A DNA stretch of 64,000 nucleotides, taken from assembly GCF_013318015.2 (NCBI RefSeq), contig NZ_CP115841.1, positions 248,001 to 312,000 on the forward strand, written 5' to 3'. Of the stretch, positions 1 to 8,299 are shown piece after piece. Below the pieces are notes generated by a model, which was not told the DNA's origin, made no database searches, and was given only the letters and a program-made list of their open reading frames with translations. The first letter of the stretch is position 1; each line of letters starts with the position of its first letter. Position numbers and translations under genes: made by a program. The stretch is from Agrobacterium tumefaciens. Lineage in GTDB: Bacteria; Pseudomonadota; Alphaproteobacteria; Rhizobiales; Rhizobiaceae.

Positions 1-13
1 AATCGGCGGACAT
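1..13 (-). CDS. edd: edd, phosphogluconate dehydratase, first codons only
   Basis: Only the first four codons are inside the window: an ATG at 13-11 followed by codons for S-A-D, preceded at a suitable distance by AGGA on the minus strand. The position directly after pgl on the same strand matches the zwf-pgl-edd order known in Rhizobium and Agrobacterium, so I infer this is the start of 6-phosphogluconate dehydratase, the first committed Entner-Doudoroff enzyme. The sequence itself is too short to prove it; the call rests on the neighbours. Confidence 0.5.
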
Positions 14-136
14 GAGCGTTCATCCTGTTCGTTGGTCGAGAACCGGCGTTCCGGGAGATGAAGGACCGGTTATCGTGTTTTCGTCTTGTGTCGTCGGGCG
101 CTGTCGCGGGGCCGCTTGCGCGGCAACCGCATCCAG

Positions 137-835
137 TTATGGCGCCCAGTAAATATCCAGGGCGGTTTCTGCCCGGTTCAGCACGGCGCGGATCGGCATT
201 TCGTCCTCATCCTCGCCCGACTGTGCTTTTTCAAGCGTCGCCTTTTTTGCTGCACCTTCGATGTGGAGCACCAGAAAACCTGCATCGTGAAGGCTGGAGA
301 AGTTGAACGTCAACCGTTCTTCCCCCGCGGTTTCCGCCGCCATGGTCAAAACGCCGCGCGGTTCGTCAAGGTCGAGCGCTTCGTAGAGATTGTCGCCACC
401 GGGAAAGAACGATGCCGTATGCCCATCCGTTCCCATGCCCAGCACGACGACATCAAAAGGATCGCAGATCGCTTCGGTCTTGACGGTCGCAAGCGTCGCT
501 GCATCCTCAGGCGAGGCCGCGGGCTGGAACAGCGGCACGAAATAGGCCGCCTTCGCCTTGTCCTGCAACAGGTTCTCGCTGACCAGCCGGTGGTTCGAGC
601 GCTCGCTCTCCGGCGGCACGAACCGTTCGTCCACCAGCGTCACGCTGATGTTGCTCCAGTCGAGATCATGATGGGAAAGCGCCTGGAAGAACAGCTTGGG
701 CGTTGAACCGCCCGAAACGGCAATGCTTGCCGTTCCGTATTCTTTCGTTGCTGCGTCGAGACGCGCGGCGACATCCGCCGCCAGGGTTTTCGCCAGTTCA
801 GCGGCTGTGTCGAAGACATGGATTGTTTCGCTCAT
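137..835 (-). CDS. pgl: 6-phosphogluconolactonase
   Basis: Hydrolyses 6-phosphogluconolactone, made by Zwf, to 6-phosphogluconate in the cytoplasm. The 232-residue protein has the sugar-phosphate-isomerase-like fold signatures of the NagB/Pgl superfamily: AVSGGSTPK near residues 39-47 and the diagnostic GMGTDGHTASFFPG near 133-146. Length is normal for the family. It starts 10 bases after the zwf stop and runs towards edd, so the three genes should form one transcript feeding 6-phosphogluconate into the Entner-Doudoroff route. Confidence 0.95.
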   Translation of the reverse strand: MSETIHVFDTAAELAKTLAADVAARLDAATKEYGTASIAVSGGSTPKLFFQALSHHDLDWSNISVTLVDERFVPPESERSNHRLVSENLLQDKAKAAYFVPLFQPAASPEDAATLATVKTEAICDPFDVVVLGMGTDGHTASFFPGGDNLYEALDLDEPRGVLTMAAETAGEERLTFNFSSLHDAGFLVLHIEGAAKKATLEKAQSGEDEDEMPIRAVLNRAETALDIYWAP

Positions 836-845
836 ACCCGCGCCC

Positions 846-2321
846 TCAGTCAGCGTCGTGCCAGGTGCGGCCGTCGCGCTCGATCAGTGCGATCGAGCCG
901 CTCGGACCCCAGGTTCCGGCAGTATAACCCTGTACGCCCTGTCCCAGCTCTTCCCAGCTCTTGAGGATAGGATCGACCCAGTCCCAGGCCGCTTCCACTT
1001 CGTCGCGGCGCATGAACAGTGTCTGGTTGGAGCGGATGGTATCCATCAAAAGCCGCTCATAGGCATCGGGGCTGCGCACATTGAAGGCTTCGGCAAAGCT
1101 CATGTCCAGCGAGACCTGACGCAGACGCATGCCGCCCGGGCCGGGATCCTTGATGAGCAGCGACTGCTTGACGCCTTCGTCCGGTTGGAGGCGAATGACC
1201 AGCTTGTTGGCTTCGATCTTGCCGGCCGCATCGTCGAAGATCGAATGCGGGATCTGCTTGAACGTGACGACGATTTCCGAAACGCGGGTCGCAAGGCGTT
1301 TTCCCGTGCGAATGTAGAAAGGAACGCCTGCCCAGCGCCAGTTGGCAATTTCGGCCTTGATGGCGACGAAGGTTTCCGTGTTGGAAACGCCGCCCTCCAG
1401 CTCCTCCAGATAACCTTTCACCGGGCCGCCTGCGGAAGCGCCGGCGCGGTACTGGCCGCGAACCGTCAGCTTTTCAACATTGCTGGTGTTGATCGGCTTC
1501 AGCGAGCGCAGGACCTTGAGCTTTTCGTCACGCACGGCTTCCGCGTTCATGGAAGCGGGCGGCTCCATGGCAACGAGGCACAGCAATTGCAGAATGTGGT
1601 TCTGCACCATGTCGCGCAACGCACCGGCCGTATCGTAATATCCGGCGCGACCCTCAAGGCCGACAGCTTCTGCGACCGTGATCTGCACGTGGTCGATATG
1701 GGCGGAATTCCAAAGCGGCTCGTAAAGCGCGTTGGCAAAACGCAGTGCCATCAGGTTCTGCACCGTCTCCTTGCCGAGATAGTGGTCGATGCGGAAGATC
1801 TGTTCTTCCTTGAAGACGTGGCCGATGGTGTCGTTGAGTTCCTGCGCCGAGGCAAGGTCGCGGCCGATCGGCTTTTCAACGACGATGCGGGTCGAGCGGG
1901 TGATAAGCTTGTGTTCGCGGATCTTGTCGGCGATATCGCCGAAAATGCCGGGCGCAACAGCGAGATAGAAGGCGCGTATGCGCTCCTTGCCCTCATCGAG
2001 CAGCTTCTTCAACACGTCCCATCCGTTGCCGGATTTTGCGTCGACGGGAACGTAGAAAAGCCGGTTAAGGAACAGCGCAACCTGCGCATCATCATATTCG
2101 CCCCCCTTCAGATGCTCCTTCAGCGCGTCTTGCGCGAATTTGCGATATTCCTCATGGCTCATGACCGAACGCGACGCGCCGATAATGCGGGTCGGCTCCG
2201 TAAACTGGCCTTCGACCTGACGGTGATAAAGGGCCGGCAAAAGCTTGCGCTCTGCCAAATCGCCTGTGCCGCCGAAAACGACACAATCAAAAGCTTCAAC
2301 AGGAATGATCTGACTGCTCAT
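846..2321 (-). CDS. zwf: glucose-6-phosphate 1-dehydrogenase
   Basis: Oxidises glucose 6-phosphate to 6-phosphogluconolactone with NAD(P)+. The 491-residue protein shows the dinucleotide-binding GGTGDLA at 17-23, the substrate/catalytic motif RIDHYLGKE at 177-185 (catalytic base H180), and the VEKPIGRD segment at 148-155. I start at the ATG at 2321, which gives the usual MSSQIIPVE-type N-terminus with the Rossmann motif close to the start; an upstream ATG at 2354 would add 11 residues without family support. First gene of the zwf-pgl-edd operon. Confidence 0.96.
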   Translation of the reverse strand: MSSQIIPVEAFDCVVFGGTGDLAERKLLPALYHRQVEGQFTEPTRIIGASRSVMSHEEYRKFAQDALKEHLKGGEYDDAQVALFLNRLFYVPVDAKSGNGWDVLKKLLDEGKERIRAFYLAVAPGIFGDIADKIREHKLITRSTRIVVEKPIGRDLASAQELNDTIGHVFKEEQIFRIDHYLGKETVQNLMALRFANALYEPLWNSAHIDHVQITVAEAVGLEGRAGYYDTAGALRDMVQNHILQLLCLVAMEPPASMNAEAVRDEKLKVLRSLKPINTSNVEKLTVRGQYRAGASAGGPVKGYLEELEGGVSNTETFVAIKAEIANWRWAGVPFYIRTGKRLATRVSEIVVTFKQIPHSIFDDAAGKIEANKLVIRLQPDEGVKQSLLIKDPGPGGMRLRQVSLDMSFAEAFNVRSPDAYERLLMDTIRSNQTLFMRRDEVEAAWDWVDPILKSWEELGQGVQGYTAGTWGPSGSIALIERDGRTWHDAD

Positions 2322-2393
2322 ATCGATACTCTCGATCTTCAAGGGTTGGGGCATCCATAATCTAATCGATTTAAAAATGCCAGTCTCAGTTAT

Positions 2394-2418
2394 GTGAAAT
2401 TATGAATTTTGGTTTCAC
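2394..2418. promoter_or_regulatory. Inverted repeat upstream of zwf
   Basis: GTGAAA (2394-2399) and TTTCAC (2413-2418) form a 6-bp inverted repeat with a 13-base AT-rich spacer, about 75 bases upstream of the zwf start. Position and form fit a repressor operator for the zwf operon; RpiR/HexR-type regulators often control such operons, but the identity of any binding protein here is a guess. Confidence 0.3.
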
Positions 2419-2458
2419 GGGTCGAAAACCCGTACCGATTGTCATTGAGTGATGCCGG

Positions 2459-2809
2459 CTAGAAAGCAGGGTTCTTGAACAAGCCTTTGGCCGGCGGCGG
2501 AACGGAAAAAAAGAAAAAAACGACGATTGCTGCGATTTTCCCCATCCATGATCGCAGCGATGGCTCATCGACCTTGTGCGAGGCATCTATACTGTCCAGC
2601 AGCAGTCTTGCCTCATGCCGCTGCCACTCCGGCACCCGGATTTCCATGCCTCCGAAAGCGACCGTCAAATGCCAGTTCACGGAAACGATATGGGCCGAGG
2701 GCACGGTGGTGTGGATGCCATAGGCGCGCAGAAACGAACATGTCACGGCGGTTTCCGCCATCCCGTAACCGGTCGCAATCGTTACAAGCCTGTCGCTAGG
2801 TCTTTCCAT
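2459..2809 (-). CDS. DUF2007-type protein with C-terminal membrane segment
   Basis: A 116-residue protein. The first ~75 residues resemble DUF2007 ('putative signal transducing protein'): a strand, a helix with an alanine-rich face, and a ...RVPEWQRHEARLLLDS helix that parallels VEEDRAGEARRILVDA in the other DUF2007 protein at 36433-36663. Residues ~90-105 form a hydrophobic, Phe-rich segment (IAAIVVFFFF), so it is probably membrane-anchored. The start at 2809 has GGAG seven bases upstream; the longer open frame overlaps the oxidoreductase gene. It begins 26 bases after the preceding oxidoreductase stop, so it is likely the third gene of that operon. Function unknown. Confidence 0.75.
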   Translation of the reverse strand: MERPSDRLVTIATGYGMAETAVTCSFLRAYGIHTTVPSAHIVSVNWHLTVAFGGMEIRVPEWQRHEARLLLDSIDASHKVDEPSLRSWMGKIAAIVVFFFFSVPPPAKGLFKNPAF

Positions 2810-2835
2810 CAGATCTCCAGAGGTGGGCGGATTTC

Positions 2836-4122
2836 CTAAAACCTGTCTCGCAACGCGTACCATGAGAGCGCCAGAAAAAGCAGCGGTGCCCGCAGCGATG
2901 CACCGCCGGGGAACGACGGAACCTTCAACCGCGCGAATGGCGCCAGCATATCCTGTCTGCCGAGAACGAGATCGGCATAGAGCTTGCCGCAATAGTTCGA
3001 CAGCATCACCCCGTGTCCGGAATAACCGCCGATGGAGGTGACCCCTGGCATGACTTCCCGCACGAACACCCGCCTTGGCAGGGTGATGCCGACGGAGCCG
3101 CCCCAGGAATGGGTGATCTCGACATTTCCGAGTTCGGGATAGATTTCCGCGATCTGCCGGCGAATATGGCTGGAAATGTCACGCGGCGTATCGGCCGTAT
3201 AGGCCTCGCGCCCGCCGAACAGCAGCCGGTTGTCGACCGTCTTGCGGAAATAGCGCACCACGAAACGGGAATCGGCCACGGCTTCCTTGCCGGGAATAAT
3301 GTCGGGATAAGCGTCAAGCGGTGCGGTTGCGCCGATGAAGGAGCGGATGGGCATGATATGGGCCGCCGTTACCGGTTCCAGATTGCCGATATAGGCATTG
3401 GTCGCAATCAGCACCCGCGTTGCGGTCAGCGTGCCGGAGGGCGTTTCGATGATGGTCTTGCCGCCCGCCTGGCGTATGGATTTGGCGGGCGTCATTTCAT
3501 GGATGCCGGCGCCCGCCTCTTTTGCGGCTTTCGCAAGCCCGACCAGCAGCTTCAGCGGATGGATATGGCCGGTGCCGGTATCGCGTGTGCCGCCGAAATA
3601 ATGGCTGGAGCCGACACGTCTGCGTGCGTCCGCCCGCTCCATGTAGGAAATATGCGGATAGCCGTAGCGATTGTTCATCGCATCGACGCTTTTGCGGTAA
3701 TCGTCTTCGTAAGCAGCCTTGTGCGCCACATAGAGCTGCCCCGGCAGGTACTCCATGTCGATGCCGTGATCGCGGGCGAAGTTGAGGACGTAGTGTTTGG
3801 CATCCTCGGCGATATCGAACAGTACCTTCGACTGCTCGAAGCCGATCTCGTCTTCCATCTCGTCGGGAAACGAGCGCTGCCCGGTGCCGAATTGCCCGCC
3901 GTTGCGGCCGGATGCGCCGTCGCCGAAACGATGCGCCTCGATCAAGGCGACGGAGACACCGTTGGCCGCAAGATTAAAGGCGGCCTGAAGCCCGGTATAG
4001 CCACCGCCGACGACCGCGACGTCCACTGCTTTCGACCCGTCGAGCGCCGGATATTGCGGCCGCTCCTGGGCGCTTGCCTGATACCAGGAAATACCCGGCG
4101 CTATCGGGCTTTGCCACGTCAT
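2836..4122 (-). CDS. FAD-dependent amine oxidoreductase (DAO family, PuuB-like)
   Basis: A 428-residue D-amino-acid-oxidase-family flavoprotein. The FAD-binding VVGGGYTGL lies at ~38-46, followed by a GRNGGQFGTG segment, typical of the gamma-glutamylputrescine oxidase (PuuB/OrdL) branch. It starts 10 bases after the GS-like ligase stop; that pairing is the main reason for proposing oxidation of a gamma-glutamylated polyamine or amine. The C-terminal tail after the last FAD-fold segment is hydrophobic and unremarkable. Alternatives are other secondary-amine or N-methyl-amino-acid oxidases. Confidence 0.85.
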   Translation of the reverse strand: MTWQSPIAPGISWYQASAQERPQYPALDGSKAVDVAVVGGGYTGLQAAFNLAANGVSVALIEAHRFGDGASGRNGGQFGTGQRSFPDEMEDEIGFEQSKVLFDIAEDAKHYVLNFARDHGIDMEYLPGQLYVAHKAAYEDDYRKSVDAMNNRYGYPHISYMERADARRRVGSSHYFGGTRDTGTGHIHPLKLLVGLAKAAKEAGAGIHEMTPAKSIRQAGGKTIIETPSGTLTATRVLIATNAYIGNLEPVTAAHIMPIRSFIGATAPLDAYPDIIPGKEAVADSRFVVRYFRKTVDNRLLFGGREAYTADTPRDISSHIRRQIAEIYPELGNVEITHSWGGSVGITLPRRVFVREVMPGVTSIGGYSGHGVMLSNYCGKLYADLVLGRQDMLAPFARLKVPSFPGGASLRAPLLFLALSWYALRDRF

Positions 4123-4132
4123 GCTTCAGACC

Positions 4133-5524
4133 TCACACGTTGAGAAGCAGGAATTCCCGCTCCCATGGGCTGATGACCTGCATGAATGTCTCGAATTCCC
4201 CGCGCTTCAGGCCCGCATAAAGGCCGACGAATTCATGGCCGAACACCCGCTCGAACTGTTCTTCGCCTTCCAGCAGCGCCACGGCTTCCAGCAGCCCGCG
4301 CGGCAGGTCGATGGAGCCTTCATTGGCCGTATCGGCGGTCGGTTCGGTCGGCTCGATATTGTTGACGATGCCGAGCCAGCCGCAGGCAAGCGAAGCGGCG
4401 AGCGCGAGATAGGGATTGGCATCCGAACTCGGCAGGCGGTTTTCGACACGCCTTGCCTGCGGGCTGGAAATCGGCACGCGGAAAGCCGTCGTGCGGTTGT
4501 CGTAACCCCAGGCATTGTTGACCGGGCAAGCCATGTCAGGTGTCAGGCGGCGATAGGAATTCACGTAAGGAGCAAGCATCACCAGCGCGTTCGGAACATA
4601 ACGCTGCATGCCGCCGACGAAGGCGAAGAACTCCTTGGACGGGCCGCCGTCCTTGTTGGAGAAGATATTGCGGCCGCTGTCGATCTCCACCACCGACTGA
4701 TGGATATGCATGGCCGAACCCGGTTGACCCTGCATGGGCTTGGCCATGAAGGTGGCGTAGATGCCATGCTTCAATGCTGCTTCACGGATCGTGCGCTTGA
4801 ACAGGAACACCTGGTCGGCAAGTTCGATCGGATCGCCATGGCGCAGGTTGATTTCCAGCTGGGCCGGGCCTTCCTCGTGGATCAGGGTATCGATCTCGAG
4901 GCCCTGCTTTTCGGAGAAGTGATAGATATCGTCGATCAGTTCGTCGAACTCGTTGATGCCGGCGATGGAATAGCTCTGCCCACCGACGATGGAGCGTCCG
5001 GAGCGGCCCTTAGGCGGATGCAGCGGATAGTCAGGGTCGTCATTCATGGCGACCAGGTAGAATTCGATTTCCGGCGCGACGACCGGCTTCCAGCCTTTTT
5101 CCGTGTAAAGCGAAAGCACGTTTTTCAGCACGTTGCGCGGCGTATAGGGAACGAAATTACCCTCGGCATCCACGACATCGCAGATCACTTGCGCGGTCGG
5201 GTCGCTTTCCCATGGCACCACGGACAGCGTGGAAAGATCAGGCACTAGCTTCAGGTCGCTGTCGCGCGGCTCATAGCGGAAGTTTGCCGTCTCATCCGGG
5301 TATTCGCCCGAGATCGTGTGGCGATAGAGCGCGGAGGGCAGGGCAAGCGAGGTGTCGCCCGTAAATTTCGCCGTCGGCATCATCTTGCCACGCGCAACCC
5401 CGGCAAGATCGGGTGTTATGCATTCAATATCCTCAATACCGCGCGCCCTCAACCATTGCGAAGCTTCGCGCCAGGAGGAAACGCCACGGGTAGAGGAAAG
5501 GTCGAGGGGAGGTTTCTTTGCCAT
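4133..5524 (-). CDS. Glutamine-synthetase-family ligase, PuuA-like
   Basis: A 463-residue GS-fold enzyme lacking the tyrosine-adenylylation motif region of GlnA. Visible signatures are EIEFYLV (metal/glutamate binding), AMHIHQS, and ENRLPSSDANPYLALAA, as in gamma-glutamylpolyamine synthetases and related GS-like ligases. Such enzymes join glutamate to an amine with ATP. The downstream FAD oxidoreductase would then oxidise the product, giving a Puu-type putrescine route. I chose the ATG at 5524 (AGG five bases upstream); in-frame ATGs at 5551 and 5569 would add up to 15 Lys-rich residues. The exact substrate cannot be read from sequence. Confidence 0.85.
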   Translation of the reverse strand: MAKKPPLDLSSTRGVSSWREASQWLRARGIEDIECITPDLAGVARGKMMPTAKFTGDTSLALPSALYRHTISGEYPDETANFRYEPRDSDLKLVPDLSTLSVVPWESDPTAQVICDVVDAEGNFVPYTPRNVLKNVLSLYTEKGWKPVVAPEIEFYLVAMNDDPDYPLHPPKGRSGRSIVGGQSYSIAGINEFDELIDDIYHFSEKQGLEIDTLIHEEGPAQLEINLRHGDPIELADQVFLFKRTIREAALKHGIYATFMAKPMQGQPGSAMHIHQSVVEIDSGRNIFSNKDGGPSKEFFAFVGGMQRYVPNALVMLAPYVNSYRRLTPDMACPVNNAWGYDNRTTAFRVPISSPQARRVENRLPSSDANPYLALAASLACGWLGIVNNIEPTEPTADTANEGSIDLPRGLLEAVALLEGEEQFERVFGHEFVGLYAGLKRGEFETFMQVISPWEREFLLLNV

Positions 5525-5698
5525 GGTTGCCTGTTTCTTCGGGCGGAGCATGGTTTTCTTCGGGGGCATGTATCACCGGGTCTGTGTTTCGACTGGCGCC
5601 ATCATAACCGGAGTTTGGCAATTGGCGAGGGGGAAAGCGCCATTGACAACGGGCGACACTTCGAAAAGAGGAAAGGGAGAAGCAAACGGAAAGCAACT

Positions 5699-6880
5699 AT
5701 GGCAGACAAATGTGACGTGCTGATTTTGGGGGCGGGGGCTGCCGGCATGATGTGCGCCATCCGTGCCGGCCAGCGCGGCCGCTCCGTCATCATCCTCGAC
5801 CATGCCAAGGCGCCGGGCGAGAAAATCCGCATCTCCGGCGGCGGCCGCTGCAATTTCACCAACATCCACGCCGGGCCGAAGAATTATCTCTCCGCCAACC
5901 CGCATTTCGCCAAATCCGCACTTGCCCGTTACACGCCGCGCGATTTCATCGCTCTGGTCGAAAAACATCGTATCGCCTGGCATGAAAAGACGCTTGGGCA
6001 GCTGTTCTGCGACGATAGCGCCAAGGACATCATCCGCATGCTGCTTGGCGAAATGCAGGCTGCAAAGGTGAAGTTGAGGCTCGAAACCGCCGTTTCTGAT
6101 GTCGCCCATGATGCCGGCCGGTTTCGCGTGACGACCTCCGGCGGCGTCATCGAGGCGGAAAGCCTTGTGGTCGCAACGGGCGGCAAGTCGATCCCGAAAA
6201 TGGGTGCGACGGGTTTTGCCTACCAGATCGCCGAGCAGTTCGGCTTGTCGCTCATCGAGACTCGCCCCGGTCTCGTGCCGCTGACGCTTGATCCTGCGGC
6301 ACTGGAAAGGCTGAGCCCCCTTGCCGGTGTTGCCGTGCCAGCCGAAATTTCCCATGCCAAAACGGCTTTCAACGAAGCACTTCTGTTTACCCATCGAGGC
6401 CTAAGCGGCCCCTCAATCCTGCAAATCTCCTCCTATTGGCGGGAGGGCGATACGATCCGCCTGAAACTGGAGCCTGCGCGCGATATCGTCGCATTGCTAA
6501 AGGAAGCGAAACAGAAGAACGGCCGCCAGTCGGCCCAGACCGCTCTTGCGGAAATCCTGCCGAAACGGCTGGCGCAGCATGTCGTCGAAAAATCGGGGCT
6601 GACCGGCAACCTTGCCGATATGTCAGACAAGGCTCTGGCGACCCTGGCAAATGAGGTGCAGGACTGGCAGATCAAGCCAGCCGGTTCCGAGGGGTATCGC
6701 ACGGCGGAAGTCACACTTGGCGGCGTGGATACGACCGGCCTCGATTCCCGCAGCATGGCAGCGAAAACCGTGGCGGGCCTCTATTTCATCGGCGAATGTG
6801 TTGACGTGACCGGCTGGCTGGGCGGTTATAATTTCCAGTGGGCCTGGGCCTCCGGTCAGGCAGCAGGTGAATTCGCCTGA
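5699..6880 (+). CDS. YhiN/HI0933-family flavoprotein
   Basis: A 393-residue NAD(P)/FAD-dependent oxidoreductase of the HI0933/YhiN family. The N-terminus carries the dinucleotide fold LILGAGAAGMMCA followed by the family hallmark GGGRCNFTN, and the C-terminus has VTGWLGGYNFQWAWASG, the second FAD contact. Its physiological reaction is not known for the family. The start at 5699 places the Rossmann strand at residue ~6; the open frame extends upstream to 5318 but antisense to the ligase gene and without a family N-terminus. Divergent from the GS-like operon. Confidence 0.88.
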   Translation: MADKCDVLILGAGAAGMMCAIRAGQRGRSVIILDHAKAPGEKIRISGGGRCNFTNIHAGPKNYLSANPHFAKSALARYTPRDFIALVEKHRIAWHEKTLGQLFCDDSAKDIIRMLLGEMQAAKVKLRLETAVSDVAHDAGRFRVTTSGGVIEAESLVVATGGKSIPKMGATGFAYQIAEQFGLSLIETRPGLVPLTLDPAALERLSPLAGVAVPAEISHAKTAFNEALLFTHRGLSGPSILQISSYWREGDTIRLKLEPARDIVALLKEAKQKNGRQSAQTALAEILPKRLAQHVVEKSGLTGNLADMSDKALATLANEVQDWQIKPAGSEGYRTAEVTLGGVDTTGLDSRSMAAKTVAGLYFIGECVDVTGWLGGYNFQWAWASGQAAGEFA

Positions 6881-6891
6881 AACCGCTCGTA

Positions 6892-6906
6892 TTAACACCT
6901 TGTTAA
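6892..6906. promoter_or_regulatory. Candidate CtrA box (TTAA-N7-TTAA)
   Basis: TTAA at 6892-6895 and TTAA at 6903-6906 are separated by exactly seven bases, matching the full CtrA recognition sequence of alphaproteobacteria. It sits just after the flavoprotein stop and about 130 bases upstream of the short plus-strand ORF at 7035. A further half-site TTAACAGG lies near 6990. CtrA binding is inferred. Confidence 0.4.
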
Positions 6907-6989
6907 TGGGCACGGGTCATCCTGACAGAATGCCAGCAAAGCCGGATCGCGTTGTGGTTCCGCTGTACATGATGTCATGCTGGAGGCTC

Positions 6990-7337
6990 TTAACAGGGCA
7001 TGGGTCGGTTGAGTTTTTCGTCAGGAGCCCGCGCATGAACAGATCCGCACATCGCCGCCCTCGCGCCATTGCCATCGCCCGCGCCGAAAGCGAGAGCAGG
7101 CAGTTGGCCTTTCGCCTGACTGCAATCGCAGCCGGTGCCGTGGCTGCCCTGATCGCCCTTTTTTACTAAGGTCAGGCTCTTCGCTTTTGCCCTTGCAGCA
7201 ATCGCGGTAAACAGCCGCCACGGCCAGGATGCCTCGGCCATATCGGCATAGAATTTCTCTTCCTGCCGGATGGCTTCCCGCCGCGTGCGCGGCGTCTGGC
7301 TTTCGATGATGGCCAATGCTGAATAAAATACGTGCAT
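6990..7337 (-). CDS. Possible small conserved-looking protein, 3' end uncertain
   Basis: An ATG at 7337 has a strong ribosome-binding site (GGAGAG four bases upstream) and opens a 115-residue frame. The first ~55 residues (MHVFYSALAIIESQTPRTRR and a following acidic/aromatic helix with a W-P-W stretch) look protein-like, with helical periodicity and good codon use. After about position 7170 the frame runs antisense to the 44-residue ORF and becomes Gly/Cys/His-rich and low in quality, suggesting that the natural protein is shorter or that a stop has been lost. Divergent from the LysR gene. Confidence 0.4.
   Translation of the reverse strand: MHVFYSALAIIESQTPRTRREAIRQEEKFYADMAEASWPWRLFTAIAARAKAKSLTLVKKGDQGSHGTGCDCSQAKGQLPALAFGAGDGNGARAAMCGSVHARAPDEKLNRPMPC
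7035..7169 (+). CDS. Possible 44-residue single-pass membrane protein
   Basis: ATG at 7035 preceded by AGGAG at good spacing. The product has an Arg-rich N-terminal half and a C-terminal hydrophobic helix (FRLTAIAAGAVAALIALFY), so an N-in/C-out tail-anchored protein is plausible. Third codon positions are moderately G/C rich. A CtrA-type box and a half-site lie upstream. It overlaps, on the opposite strand, the 3' part of the candidate ORF 7337-6990; both full-length products are unlikely to be real. Confidence 0.4.
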   Translation: MNRSAHRRPRAIAIARAESESRQLAFRLTAIAAGAVAALIALFY

Positions 7338-7407
7338 GTCACTCTCCATGTTGCGGAGGGCCGTGATGCACGCCGTTTTTTGTTTTATCTGCGCAAGAAA
7401 ATGCGCT

Positions 7408-7431
7408 ACGTTTTTCATAAATGAAAAACGT
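7408..7431. promoter_or_regulatory. Perfect 24-bp palindrome over the LysR start codon
   Basis: Eleven-base arms (7408-7418 ACGTTTTTCAT and 7421-7431 ATGAAAAACGT) flank two A residues. The right arm begins with the ATG of the LysR gene. It could be an autoregulatory operator or, in RNA, a hairpin sequestering the start codon. Confidence 0.55.
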
Positions 7432-8293
7432 CACTTGGGATTCATACCAACTTTTCCTCGATGTGTCACGCAGCGGCGGCCTTACGGGTGCTGCGGCGCT
7501 GACGGGTTTGAGCCCTGCGACTATCGGGCGACGCATGATCGAATTGGAGGAGCGCATTGGCAAGGCGCTGTTCCAGCGCAGCCAGACGGGATACGCGCTG
7601 ACACCGGATGGCCGCGCCTTGTTCGACCGTCTTCAGGCCATGGAAAATGCAGCCAAGGATATAGAGGGCTGGCAGAAGGCGTCATCAGCCTCTTCCGTCG
7701 TACGTATCGCCGTCGGTACCTGGAATGCCTGGCTGCTTACCGGGAACTTTTCCGCCATCTGCACGGATCGCGACGATTTCCGCATCGATCTTTTCATCGC
7801 CGAACAGAGGGCGTCTTTGGCGCACCGTGAAAACGACATCGGCATTCGCGCTTTCGAGCCCGAGGAACGCAACCTCGCTGCCATCAAGACGGGGGAGGTG
7901 GCCTATGCGCCCTACAGGCTGCGCAACGCCGCCGCTTCTGTTGCCGACCGGTGGTTGGCGGTGGCGGAAGAAAACGCCATTTCCGCCTACCTGCGCTGGC
8001 CGCATGAAAACCGGCGGGACAATATCGTGGTGACCGTCAACAGGCCAACGGCACTGCTCGATCTCACGCTGGCCGGGGCAGGGGTTGCCGTGCTGCCGTG
8101 TTTCGTGGGCGATGCCGATGCGGGGCTGATGCGTGAGGGTGACGAAATCGAAGCGCTTCGTCACAATCAGTGGATCGTCATGAACAATGACGATCGCCAC
8201 CGCCGCGATATACGGACGGTGGCGGACCGGATGACGCGTCTCATCAAGCGACATTCCGATTTGTACGCCGGACGAAAAAGCCGTCCGGCATGA
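7421..8293 (+). CDS. LysR-family transcriptional regulator
   Basis: A 290-residue LysR-type regulator: N-terminal winged helix-turn-helix (residues ~5-63, with LFLDVSRSGGLTGAAALTGL and the typical ...IGKALFQRSQTGYALTPDG wing), then a substrate-binding-like effector domain. Length is normal. There is no obvious Shine-Dalgarno sequence, and the start codon is embedded in a perfect palindrome, suggesting translation from a short leader and autoregulation. The regulated genes are not evident; the divergent small ORF at 7337 is the nearest candidate. Confidence 0.9.
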   Translation: MKNVTWDSYQLFLDVSRSGGLTGAAALTGLSPATIGRRMIELEERIGKALFQRSQTGYALTPDGRALFDRLQAMENAAKDIEGWQKASSASSVVRIAVGTWNAWLLTGNFSAICTDRDDFRIDLFIAEQRASLAHRENDIGIRAFEPEERNLAAIKTGEVAYAPYRLRNAAASVADRWLAVAEENAISAYLRWPHENRRDNIVVTVNRPTALLDLTLAGAGVAVLPCFVGDADAGLMREGDEIEALRHNQWIVMNNDDRHRRDIRTVADRMTRLIKRHSDLYAGRKSRPA

Positions 8294-8299
8294 GCGGTG

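Noticed and set aside
696..2360. Long plus-strand open frame (554 codons) across zwf
   Set aside because: It is the antisense shadow of zwf, whose protein has clear catalytic motifs; the shadow frame has no recognisable domain.
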